Assembly (NCBI GenBank): GCA_013423325.1
Contig: BLJB01000064.1
Location: 310,001-374,000 of the forward strand
Source: Usnea hakonensis
Lineage: Eukaryota > Ascomycota > Lecanoromycetes > Lecanorales > Parmeliaceae
Length of the DNA: 64,000 nt
Direction of reading: 5' to 3'
Below the pieces are notes generated by a model. The model ran no database searches, was not told where the DNA came from, and saw only the letters and a list, made by a program, of their open reading frames with translations. Position numbers and translations under genes: made by a program. The number at the start of each line of letters is the position of its first letter. Within the stretch, counting starts at the first letter, position 1. Positions 1-10,411 of the stretch are shown piece by piece.

Positions 1-51
1 TGCATTTACCGTTCCATCAACCCACATAATTTCCTTAAGGTAAGTATAAGG

Positions 52-391
52 CTAGTATCCTGAATTAAAGTTGCTATCAGATACAAGCGCTAGAGACGTA
101 TCATTGAGAATGAATTGTTTAGCAGGTGTGAAGCTATGATTTTGCGACACCGGCTGGCTACAGAAGTAAGTAAAAAAGTAACCAGATACGTCTAAACTTC
201 GTACCTGGTTACAGCAGATGAGTTGTGCGAAGAATGGTCGCCGTGGCTCCAGACCCCAAACGCAACTCCAGCGGCGACGACTACGGTAATCAGTATTGCT
301 ATGACCATCCATGGCCATGTGTGGATTGGTCGGCACGGGGGCGCTGGACCTATTGAGACATGAGATTTCGATCAAGAAAACTTCGGAGGCA
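52..391 (-). pseudogene. Partial or broken single-pass membrane protein gene at left edge
   Basis: Two coherent exon frames are visible on the minus strand. The first (about 391 to 205) encodes a Cys-Arg-Pro-Ile-His-Thr-Trp-Pro-Trp junction followed by a hydrophobic helix (MVIAILITVVVAAGVAFGVW) and a Ser/His/Asn-rich stretch. A GT-AG intron at 204..158 (47 nt) joins it in phase to a second exon from 157, which carries an ILNDTSLALVSDSN stretch. That exon meets an in-frame TAG at 54..52, yet the same frame stays open afterwards to the window edge (ending in a WVDGTVNA stretch). Cytosolic tail, TM helix and extracellular domain starting with N-x-T-S-L-A is a layout seen in some fungal membrane-anchored lectin-like proteins; that resemblance is weak and is inference. 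The N-terminal exon is not resolved. It may be a pseudogene, a protein that truly ends at the TAG, or a sequence error. Confidence 0.35.
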
Positions 392-826
392 TAGCATCTT
401 GTGGGCATACAAGAGGTCTTTCTATGTTGCAGCGTACGGAGAACGCCTAGAGGGTACATGGATAGGCAGCTATAATCGGATCGGCCACAGCCATTTTACA
501 CACTTCTACCCCCTCCTTTTCGGACTTTCATCCACCCACTTCGTTGCTGCTTTGAACCCTAATCGCTCTAGATTTCTACATATTTGGTCTATTAATTTTG
601 CATATGCTGGGCATATGCGGCAAGTTCGTTGGGGGTACAGTGGATACACTCAGCATGGATAATGTCTTTCTTGCCTACCGGCCTGTCCGGTATTTCAAGT
701 ACAGATTGATGATGACTACCATATAGAAGCCAATGCAACCAAAATTACACTTTTGATTACTCTTTCCCCAGCCTCTCTCTAACATCTGTTGACCAAGTCC
801 TCACCTGATGTTCACGATACAATCAT
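392..826. other. Gene-free stretch
   Basis: No coding frame is convincing here. It is the 3' side of the decarboxylase gene and the unresolved 5' side of the left-edge gene, so a missing N-terminal exon of the latter could lie here. Confidence 0.4.
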
Positions 827-2248
827 TTACCACCCCCTCAAAGGCTTTTTGACCCTCGCGATCGCAGCCCGCAACGGCGTGTTATGCTCCGGCGACGGAT
901 CATACTGTGACCCCTTTGTCGGTTCCTGCGCGAAAACCACATCGACTCCCTTCCGGAACAGCAAGCAGTGCGTGCTGCCTCCGAAATGGAACGTGCCAAT
1001 CTGCTCGCCGGCCTTGATCTTTTGCCCTTCGGCCACAGTGATTTCGTTCGATGAGCACTCGCATATGCCGATAAAGACAAGGCCCATGAGACCGATGTCG
1101 CGGTCATCGGCTTCGATGAAGATGACGGCCCTCGCGGCCACTTGCGCGATATAGGCTTGCGAGTTATTGGGCGCGACCTCGTCGGGGCCGCCCTCGCTTT
1201 CGGGGTTGGCGAAGCCTTCGAAATAGTTGGCGGAGTAGTAGGATCCTGGGATGTTGAAGGCGCGGACGATGGTACCGGAGACGGGGCTGTGCCAGCGGTG
1301 GTAGCTGAGGGCGCTGAGGAAGGCTTGATAGACGGTGCCGTGCACGAATTGCGGGGTGAAGGGGTCGTATTGAAGCATGTCGGCGAGCGAGTAGGGTTGG
1401 CTTTTGAGCCAGAATTTGGATTTTTCGTCGACTTCGTGAATACGCCGGAGGAAGATGGGGGTGGACTCGCACGCATTGTAGATGATTGCGCCGGCGCTGG
1501 GATCGCTGGACGGTCCCCCAATCGGCATACCTGGCGGGGGGTTCCCTTGGTCGGCGTCTTTGGTGAATGGTGCAGCCCCAAGGGGACGCATACCATCACG
1601 AAACTCTCGAATAAAGAAGTCATCCCACGACTTGAAACCGTAGTGATCTGCGGATTTGTCGCAGACGTAGAGTTGGTCGAATTTGTAATCCGTCATGCCA
1701 TTGTTGCCTTTGACGGCTAGCTCGTTCAGCGCTTTCTCGTTTAGCCAGCCATCTTCGTGACCCGTAAGAACATTTGTAGATAGTGGCGTGCCCAGGAAAA
1801 CGGCCCATTTATTCAGAATTTTCGCAAAGTGCTCGCTAACTTCTCGCCGAAGGAAAAACGCATTGCCAGAACTTGTGCACATTGGCCAATTAAGAATGGC
1901 GTTGATAGGAAAGCCAATTAGCCCTACCTCATCGGCAATGGTACTCCACTGGGGAGCACTGTCCATGAGGTGATTGATGAGCTTCAGCATGTGGTGGAAG
2001 TCGCGGACTTGGGGCTCCAGCAACGGATCGCGATCGTAAGGCTTCTTTTCAGATACCTCGGTAAACATCAAAGATGCTAGTATCTTCAAATGTACATCAC
2101 CTTCAACGAGCTCTTGGAATTCTCGGAGCTCATGTTTCAGACCTTTCTCGTGTTTGTCGGCATGGTCGATGACATTGCTCAGCCACTTCTGAGTCCAGCC
2201 ATGGTCCTGTGGCACCCAATGGCCAAGCTCATGGGGTTTGATACTCAT
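827..2248 (-). CDS. PsiD-like phosphatidylserine decarboxylase-family enzyme
   Basis: Uninterrupted 473-residue frame. The N-terminal half matches the PSDC domain found in front of the decarboxylase core of fungal PsiD-type enzymes. The core shows an NACEST stretch, a conserved YHRWHSPVSGT segment holding the His expected for self-processing, and FHFGGST near the C-terminus. Gly-Ser in that last motif is where this pyruvoyl family cleaves itself into two chains. True mitochondrial or Golgi phosphatidylserine decarboxylases have targeting sequences or C2 domains and an LGST-type site; here there is no presequence, membrane anchor or C2 domain, so a soluble amino-acid decarboxylase is more likely. 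PsiD of Psilocybe decarboxylates tryptophan, but the substrate here cannot be read from sequence. An amino-acid-type permease lies divergently 1.65 kb away. Family assignment is strong; substrate is open. Confidence 0.88.
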   Translation of the reverse strand: MSIKPHELGHWVPQDHGWTQKWLSNVIDHADKHEKGLKHELREFQELVEGDVHLKILASLMFTEVSEKKPYDRDPLLEPQVRDFHHMLKLINHLMDSAPQWSTIADEVGLIGFPINAILNWPMCTSSGNAFFLRREVSEHFAKILNKWAVFLGTPLSTNVLTGHEDGWLNEKALNELAVKGNNGMTDYKFDQLYVCDKSADHYGFKSWDDFFIREFRDGMRPLGAAPFTKDADQGNPPPGMPIGGPSSDPSAGAIIYNACESTPIFLRRIHEVDEKSKFWLKSQPYSLADMLQYDPFTPQFVHGTVYQAFLSALSYHRWHSPVSGTIVRAFNIPGSYYSANYFEGFANPESEGGPDEVAPNNSQAYIAQVAARAVIFIEADDRDIGLMGLVFIGICECSSNEITVAEGQKIKAGEQIGTFHFGGSTHCLLFRKGVDVVFAQEPTKGSQYDPSPEHNTPLRAAIARVKKPLRGW

Positions 2249-3902
2249 ACTGAACTCCTAAGATATATCGTGATCTGGTCTCATCAAATTGTCAAGAATG
2301 TCACCCTGTGGGAAGAGAAGAGAACAGTCAGGGAGAGGCACGAGCCTCTTAAGTATTGGAAGACGGTCATTGATGTCATTGTCGAAGTGACCCTTCGTAC
2401 TTGTTGCGTTACCCCGCTGGGGCGTGCATGCCATACATCAATGCACGGCTATGGTGAATTTCGGTCATGCAGTATCTCTGCAACCAGCTGTTTTCTAGTT
2501 GTCCCACTGCGGGGGGAGACATCAATTAGATCCTTTTTTATGCATGCGAGGCATAGGTCATTCTTTGGCGGGTTGGAAAATCCGAGCAACGTCATCATTC
2601 AAGCAGACGTAGCAGGTCTCCATCATATTTCATGGTCTTACCAAGACCACCAAGCAATATTAGGCACGTATACGCAGCAGGTAACACGTTTAGTTGGGGG
2701 GAACGATAGATGCTTTTGATCGCTTCATATCCGTTATGAATGATGAAAGTTGCTTTAGGGCGTGGTGAATGAGATCCCACTCATGAATGGCAATAAACAG
2801 AAAGCGGGGTAAATGCAAGATCACGACATGCATCTCCTAATTTGGTACATGATTAACACATAGTCCTTTACGACGCATATGGGAGAGCTTGGCCATTTCA
2901 CTCGCTGCCAGTGCTTGGCCAGTCGACCTATCCTCGCGGGGGTGTGGGGCAGAGGGATAGAAAGATCGGATTTACACCCTAACATTCCGTCCAAAATATT
3001 ACCTACACGGAGAATATTAGGATAGAAACTCTTGTTGATAAGATCGGAAGCTCCATGATCTTTGGGTCAAAATAAAGTGCATATGTTGTACTCCGCACCG
3101 TGGCCTCCTTTACTGGTCTTACAACATACTGCATCGGTAAATCTGAAAACTTTCTGTAAAATTTGAGTTGATGAATTTGGTCTACTCTATGCGCAATATG
3201 TGAGTTTGCTAAGGGTGTGTGGTGTGTACCCGACCACGGACCAAGACACCCACATGTTTCCTCAATTTCATTACCTGCAGTATTTATTTTACTTAATTAA
3301 ATTTATATTAAGCCGGGTCGTATCATCTTTAATCCGAACTAGATAGTACGGGTAATTTAGAACTAAGGTAAAGTACTCCGTAGCAGGGTAGGTACCTAGG
3401 TAGAGCTCCAGCCTTTCTTGTATGGATTACGTATCACATTTTCCCTCCTCATGAAATAATGTTTTCGTTCTTTAACTCCTTGACTTTCTTAGAGGGAGGG
3501 ATCCATTGCGCTTTCAAGCCTCAAATTGTTCCACTTATCCAGTATCAGACTGCTAGTCTTTGCTTGCTTGCGCACTTGCACCGTTCCAGCTAATCCGCAA
3601 GTTCCAGCGCTAGATGTATCTTACTCGTGCACTGCGGGAGGATGCCGCCAGCCCCTCAGCGACATGATCCAGCTTATCTGCCACGCCCTAGATGGCAGAT
3701 GCTTATCTTGAAAAGGGAAGTGTCAAGTATATGACCTCACATAATGACTTAAGTCACATATATAGTTTGCAAATCGCTTCAGTTGGTCACAAACACGCAA
3801 AAACAATCATACCATCTAAAGAATACTGCATTTTCTTTCGCCCCCTTTTGGCTGGCAAAGTTTCCGGTATATAGTACATTCGATAGCACAACCACTTGAG
3901 CC
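2249..3902. promoter_or_regulatory. Divergent intergenic region, decarboxylase and permease
   Basis: This 1.65 kb holds no supported gene and lies between the start codons of the decarboxylase (minus) and the permease (plus). The part near 3363-3402 contains a GGTA-phased stretch (aaggtaaagtactccg, then ggtaggtacctaggtag) of the kind seen in several other gaps of this window. No specific operator was identified. Confidence 0.4.
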
Positions 3903-5686
3903 ATGTCGACCGACGAGAAATTCGCTGGGGAATATGCCCAAGAAGAGACTGTACTGGAGAATTTGGGCTACCAGCAGGAGCTCAAGCGCTCGTTCGGCCT
4001 TTTAGGAATGATAGGATTCAGTTTTAGCATCGTCACAAGCTGGACAGCTCTAGGTGGTGTTTTGATAGTTGGAGTCGAGTCCGGTGGCCCTCCAGTAATG
4101 ATATATTCCTGGATAGGTATCAGCATCTTCGCCCTTGCGGTCGCATATTCAATGGCAGAGATGTGCTCAGCATATCCACTTGCTGGCGGGTAGGTTATGA
4201 TTTCGGTGCCGTTTTCCCTACCGTGCTTTTGGGTAAGACATGTTGCCGGATCAGGTCACCCCTGAAGTTGATCGCACGACTCGAGTTCTATGTTGAAGAG
4301 ATTTACTGACTTCGAATTTATGAAGTCAATATTCATGGGTCGCCGTGCTAGCACCTCCAAAGATAGCGAGAGGCATGTCTTGGGTTACAGGATGGTTCAT
4401 GGTCACCGGCATCCTAGCCATGGGTGCCACGAACAATTTCATTGGTGCAAACTTCATACTGGGTCAAGCCAACCTCTCTTTCCCCAGCTACACCATTGAA
4501 CGCTGGCACACTGTTCTCCTCGCCTACCTTATCGCTTTGATAAGTACTGTCGTGAACATTTATGGGCCACACCTGCTAGACCGAATATCGCGCTTCATTC
4601 TTCTCTGGAACATTGTCTCCTTCGTCATTGTTGTTATAACCATACTCGCAACCAATGATCACAAAAAGCCCGCTAGTTTCGTTTTCCACGACTTCCAGAA
4701 CTTCACCGGCTTCAGTACCGGCTTTGCAGCAATATTGGGCCTCTTACAGAGCTCCTTTGGTATGTGTTGCTACGACGCGCCGGGTAGGTATTGTATAAAT
4801 TATCCAAAACTTGTTTACCAATACTTACGACGATACCGTAGCTCATATGACGGAAGAGATGAAAAACGCTTCTAAGGAGGCGCCCAAAGCGATCATCATG
4901 TCCGTCTACATCGGTGCAATCACAGGATTCGTCTTTCTGATATCCGTCTGCTTCTGTATCGGCGACATCTCCTCCACAGCTTCCTCATCGACCGGCGTAC
5001 CCCTTATCGAGATCTTCTACGACTCCACAGGATCTGTCGTCGGCGCCTGCTTTCTCTCATCCTTGATCGTCGTGATCGTGTTGGTCTGCGCCAACGCTCT
5101 GCTCGCTGAAGGTTCGAGAAGCCTGTTCGCGTTCGCGCGTGATCATGGTCTACCGTTCTCAAGTGTCTTTGCCAAAGTGGAGTCCAAACGACAGGTGCCC
5201 GTCTACGCAATCCTGCTCGCCTGTGCGGTACAAATGGCGCTCAACTCGATCTATTTCGGCACCTTGACTGGCTTCAATACCGTCGTCTCGATTGCCACGG
5301 AGGGGTTCTATCTCTCCTACGCCATGCCGTTGTTCGCCCGCATCCTCTCTTGGTTCACAGGAGACGCCAAGGCACTCCCGGGCCCTTACAACCTCGGGCG
5401 ATATGGCCTCATAATGAACGTGATTGGGCTCGCGTTCCTCGTCTTCACCTCGATAACATTCAACTTTCCCACCTTGGCGCCCGTCGACTCGGGGAACATG
5501 AATTACACCAGCGCTGCGATAGGAATCATTGCGCTGATCAGCATCATCACCTGGGTTATATCCGGGCGTAGAACCTTTACAGGACCGCAAATCGCCGGTG
5601 CGGTGCCCGTCTTGGAGGCACGAGTGGCGGAAACGCTCGACGGTAGAGACCATGGCATGGCGAAGATGAATGAGACCAAAGACTAG
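3903..5686 (+). CDS. Amino acid/GABA/choline-type permease (APC superfamily)
   Basis: Three exons fit: 3903..4189, 4326..4783 and 4842..5686, with introns of 136 and 58 nt. Splicing rebuilds two family motifs: AYPLAGGQYSWVAVLAPPK across the first junction and YDAPAHMTEEMKNA across the second. The product is 529 residues with about 12 hydrophobic segments and a short polar N-terminus. Both motifs are typical of the fungal amino-acid/choline transporter family that includes Uga4-type GABA permeases and Hnm1; members import amino acids, GABA or choline with protons at the plasma or vacuolar membrane. The exact substrate cannot be told. The gene is divergent from a PsiD-like decarboxylase, which makes an uptake-plus-decarboxylation pair conceivable. 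The first intron begins directly in front of an in-frame TAG, so an unspliced reading stops at once. Confidence 0.9.
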
Positions 5687-5970
5687 ATCTAGGACGACGG
5701 AGCCTTTGATCCAATGATATAGGTCATTACCATCTTCTTGGTATATGCTGTCAATGCGTTTTCATAGACTCATTCTAAAGCGTGGGATTGAAGCCCTATC
5801 TTGTACGGCCCATTGCATCAAGTCCGTCATGTTCACATTTATTGCCGCTCAGCATTTTACTCATTATGCAGAGCCCTTCAGTCAAATTTCGACGAAAACA
5901 GATTTGACTATGTAGGTAAATATGCATCCCAGGCCTGGTTCCCAAACCCAAATGGATTAACAAACTCCTC

Positions 5971-8816
5971 TCATCCCCCAATCCTCTCCAACACCCTACA
6001 ATAATTCCCCGGAAAAACGCCCTTTCTCCCACAGTAAATGCCCAGAAACCAATCCCCGTTGATGTCCTCACACTCGCGTATTTCGGCGCCTCTCGGGAAC
6101 GCAAGCTCATCCTCCACCCCCTCCTTTGGCCAATACGACCACAATGCCAGCACGCGCAGACCCACGCCCCCATTAGGAGGGTAATTCCCTACGGCTTGGT
6201 TGTTGTTACTGTTATTGTTCGGATGAGATGCGGAGCCAACTAAACTTCTCCCGTTCGCTGCAGCCGTCGTCGTCATAGTCTTTGCTTGTGTCTGCTGGCT
6301 TTCGTCTCGCCAACGCCACACTTTCCCCTCTTCCGAGTCCGTCGAGTCGCCGTGTGCGTGCCCGCCGACGAGGTCCTCGACGACAACGCGTCGTTGGCCC
6401 TGGACCGAGTCTTCGAAGCCGATGACGATCATTCTGTGACCGTTGAGACAGCGGCGCCAGCCTCGGGGTCCGTTGTCACCGCTGATCCTTCCGATTTTGA
6501 CGAGGCGGAGATAGCAGGTGGTGCAGATGTCGTAATCGCCGTCGTTGCATTGGGGACAGTGGAAGCGAGTGGTAGATGGTGGGATGGGGTAGGTACAAAT
6601 GTCGCACTTGGTGCTGAATGTGAGGGGAATGTGCGATTCATTGAAAGGCTCTTGTGTCGATTGAGACTGGGAGGTTGTGATGGGGGAAAAGGTTGTTGAC
6701 GAAGCATGCTGTGTCGCGTTTGACGGATCCGGGTCGATGGGGTTGTTAGACAGGGGGTAAGAAGCCGGGAGGAGTGGATGTGTGCAGCATTTGCCCTGAT
6801 TCACGCAAGCATTGCAGTAACCCCATTCGCCATCGTTACAGACCTCACATTCCCAAAAACACTCTGGTGTAAAGGCTAAGCAATTGGAGCAGAATGGGCC
6901 AGAGCGAAACCGTCTGCTAGGATCGGATGTTGTGAGAAGCCTTTGCTCAACTTCGCTTGTCTGTTGATAGCTAGTCGATGGGGGATTCAGATATCGCTGA
7001 CCAGTGAGAGTGTGTGGTAATGGATGTTCTGGTGAGTAGCCAGCTCCCGCAATTGATTTTTTGTCCCATTGAACCATTGCGTTATGGCCGAAGCCATACC
7101 AGTGGAGACAGCCCCTTCCGAGACGCCAGCAGCGTAGGCAAAGATTATACTTACCGTCAATGCATTGACCGCAATTCATATGCAAATCGTGTTCCAAATT
7201 CGCTTTACCGCATCTTTCGCAAGAGATCGAGGGTTCTTTGTATGTGACTTGTGCTATTGATTGGACTGAAGGTTCTACTGGAGGCTGGGAGTTGGAGACT
7301 GCAACTGGTATGCGTGGCTCAGATGGCGCCCTGGCCGCTATTGGAGCACTTTCAGTCGGGCGAGAAACGTGTTGATTGTTTTGGCTAGTGACCCTCGATG
7401 AGTTCAAGGCCGGCGCGCTTGGCGGGGACACCACGATATTTGCCGGATCGGTTGTCCGCCTAACACCGTTTGAGAGATCCCTCGGACGAATCCTTTGATT
7501 GGAGGAACTTTCGGGTCTGCCAGACAGATCAGTGGCTGACCGTGCTGCTGAGTTAGACGTATGTGGTCTGTTCGATAGATCTGTAGCTGACCGCGCCGCT
7601 TGCCTCTGCGTCTCCGAAGCCCTCCCTGAGCTGGATACAGAGGGTATTGGCGAAGTTTGCCGCCTAGGCTGTCTGGTCTCGCTAGATGTCCTCGGCCTGT
7701 GTCCCTGCCCCGTAGGATAGGCCTCCAACAAGTGTGGTCTAGAGACTGGAGGATGAGAGGGTTGCGCAGTCTGATCGGTTGGGTTGGGAGACCTGCTTGG
7801 CCTCCTGCGTTGTCTTGGCTCATTCGAACCCGACCTCTGCCCCTGCGAACTAGATACTCTTTGCTGTTGAGCTCGAGTATCATGACTCCTAGACCTTGTT
7901 CCATGTCGTCTTCTGTATGCCTCAGCGATCTTCTCACTGAGCTCGTCCTCTTGCCCAACATCAATATTGTTCAAGTCAATCCCATCCAGTATCCCCTCAT
8001 CCATGATTTGTCTCAGAATCTCCTCTTCCATCTCCGATGAGTCCAAATCGCTGGTGCTCATTAGAGACCGTAGACTAGACTGGTGTCCAATCCGCCTTGC
8101 CTGACTTGCAGCATCTGGTGCCGTTGAGGGTCTCGCGGTTTCTCTATCACCCCTCCTATTTCGACTTCCCTCTCTGTCTCTTCTTCGCTGCCTGGGATTT
8201 TCGTCTCTGGCATCTCTTGCTCCATCTCTTACGTGGTGCCTCATACCGCTCTCTGAAAGCCCCGAACCTCCAATTCCCGCCTCTCTCAAACTCATCTCCA
8301 TCACTTCTTCTACAACCCTCCTATCCTCGGCCGGATCTCCACTCTCCCTCCTTACTCTAATACTTGGTAGCACATTTTCCCCTGGTGTGTATTTACTTCG
8401 TATCTCTTCTTTCTCCTCGGTATCTCTTGCTCTGCCAGGATTTGCTTGTAGATACATGTCCAGCAACGTGGTGACCTTTGCATCTGGCCTGGTATCCCGT
8501 ACTGGTGCTCGACATGACGGGCATGAGATTGGGCTTGGATTCGAGGACGATGCTCGAGAAGCTTGCAAAGCGAACCATTCTTTGAGACAGAAGCCGCAGA
8601 ATGTGTGGAGACAGTCCAGTAGAGTGAGGGGTTGGTGAAGGACTTGCATGCATATCTGGAAGCAATGACATGGAATTATTAGCTGCCGGATTGTCTCGAG
8701 ATGCAGAGATGCATATATCAGGATTGAAAATGAAGGCTCACCGAGCATGTCAGCTCCTTTTCCAGATCAAGTAAACCGCCGCTTTGGGCAACTTCCGCCA
8801 TAACTGATGTACTCAT
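5971..8816 (-). CDS. RING finger, ZZ-like zinc modules and SH3 domain protein
   Basis: Two exons: 8742..8816 and 5971..8655, joined over an 86-nt intron. Exon 1 supplies the first RING cysteines (LEKELTCS), spliced in phase to ICMQVLHQPLTLLDCLHTFCG, giving a complete C3HC4 RING near residues 24-75 ending CPSCRAPV. Without this intron the RING would lack its first Cys. The product has 919 residues. A long Arg/Ser/Pro-rich disordered part follows, then three Cys/His-rich modules from about residue 500 (CERCGKAN, FCSNCLAF, KCDICTYP) with ZZ-like spacing; the third (CPQCNDGDYDICTTCY, then a Cys-Asn-Gly-His) is the best match. An SH3 domain (ALWSYWPKEGVEDELAFPRG, GVFPGNYC) closes the protein. A RING suggests E3 ubiquitin ligase activity; the SH3 and ZZ modules suggest a scaffold. 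Substrates are unknown. Confidence 0.88.
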
Positions 8817-9492
8817 GCAATGATATGTACTTGTTGTAAGTCGCAAGATGAATATCTTGGATACAGTGTATAAGGGTTACAACTCTGAAGCTTCTTTTGC
8901 AAATGCACGTTGCTCAAGGGATTGTCATGCAGCAGGTAGTAGTTCCGCTTCCCATGCGTTTAATCTAAGTCTCTCGTCGGGCTGGTCTACGCTGGCCACA
9001 TGATAGGAGTGAGATGGATGGCATTGCTACTACATCTATACTGTAATTACTGCTTCGTTCTGATTGCATCTTCGCGTGTTGTGTACCATTATACAAAAGA
9101 CGAGCAGCAAAAGAGGTGAACCTCTGCAGTTATATTGCTGTTCGCAATGGTACAGTGTGCTCATGACAAAGATACACCAAGACTGGTCAAGGGAGTAGCA
9201 GAAACTGCAACTTGAATATATCATTCAAATCACAAATCATTCGAGGCTCTTGCACACGTCGTAGCATACATGATGAACATGCGTCGCAATAAGAGGACCG
9301 AAACATCTAAATCGCTTCAAAAATAGGAGATGTGATGCTGGGAGAAGGGGGGGAAGGAGCACGGATTTGGACTACAGATGGACGGAGAAAGAAGAAAGAG
9401 ATGGAAGGATGAATTGGCAATACAAGGCATCAGAAAGGTACCCCTCGTTCGAGTATCTTTAGCTAAGCTGATGCTCCCCACGATGACCCCGC
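8817..9492. other. Intergenic, no gene seen
   Basis: This is the upstream region of the RING gene and the downstream region of the next minus-strand gene. No frame with coding character or splice support was found. Confidence 0.4.
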
Positions 9493-10349
9493 TTACGTAG
9501 CCCCTGCTGCTCGCACCTTGAGACGTTGGGGGAATGCTGAGCTATTGACAACGGATTTGAGACTGCATAGGTGCTTGCCGATAACAATGACTGAGCAGAG
9601 GACTGTGCATGTAATAAGGACGGCTGACGTTGCAATGTTTTCTCTTTTGTACCATCGTTCACCGCCCGTGAGTAATGCCACCGCTCCCAGGACTTTTCCC
9701 ACAAGGTAGATAGACGGCCAAAAGCTGCCCAACTGCTCTTTAATAAAATTAGTTATATTTCATATTCTAGGGAGAGGGAAAGTAAGAGACTAAAGTGAAA
9801 GTAGATTAGGAAGCGTACGTGTCCGTATTTGCTTTCTTGAAGCTCATTATAGATAGCGTGCCCTTGGGCTCCATACTCTTCGATCCATTGGGCTTGAGGC
9901 ATCTGGTATACAGCTTTACCGTCAATAGGCATTTTTTGAGCCTTCTCCCGGGCTTCATCTCGAGTAATTCTAAACTGTATAGCAAGGAAAAAGTCGGTTA
10001 GGAAATTTTCGACTTCTTCGGGGGTTGCTGTTGGTGTTGGGACTTGAGGACGTGCACTATTAGTCGCCCTACTCTTAGATTAGTATGTTAGTCTTATCTA
10101 GATAAATGGTACGTACATGTTCGGAGCGTAAAGCCTACTTGAATGTCTTGACGACGGGTGAGAGTGGGGTTATATTTCTGATCTCTTGGCAATTCATAAA
10201 TCGTGGTTTGTTCGAATACCGACGCAGACTGAAGTGGGTTCCAAGGCTGAGGCACTAAGCACTAGCGGCCGAGATTTCTTGGGGTTGGTAATCCGGGGAA
10301 ACCACTCTAGACTAAGGTAGGTACAAAACAATACAGTACCTTTCCTCAT
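9493..10349 (-). CDS. Unrecognised small membrane protein, four-exon model
   Basis: No single long frame marks this gene, but consecutive in-phase exons do. The model is 10340..10349 (start, weakest), 10113..10254, 9819..10068 and 9493..9735. The two inner junctions use GTACCA...TAG and GTACGC...AG with introns of 44 and 83 nt, and the first has a CTAAC branch-like site. Exons 2-3 encode a polar part (FEQTTIYELPRDQKYNPTL; PEEVENFLTDFFLAIQFRIT; QAQWIEEYGAQGHAIYNELQ). The last exon encodes two hydrophobic segments (IYLVGKVLGAVALLTGG and TSAVLITCTVLCSVIVIG) and a short basic tail. About 214 residues if the start is right. I do not recognise the family. The predicted start lies only 62 bp from the start codon of the divergent carrier gene, which makes exon 1 doubtful; exons 2-4 are firmer. 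Confidence 0.6.
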
Positions 10350-10411
10350 GGCTGCATCTTCTTTTTATAGTAGAAGATTTCTTTCGTCTTACCACTCGAA
10401 CCCACTTCATC

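Noticed and set aside
2090..2719. 209-codon plus-strand frame
   Set aside because: Its first part is antisense to the conserved decarboxylase and the rest has no recognisable feature.
827..8816. Secondary-metabolite cluster around the PsiD-like gene
   Set aside because: Apart from the permease, neighbours are a RING protein and a membrane-protein fragment; no tailoring enzymes are present.
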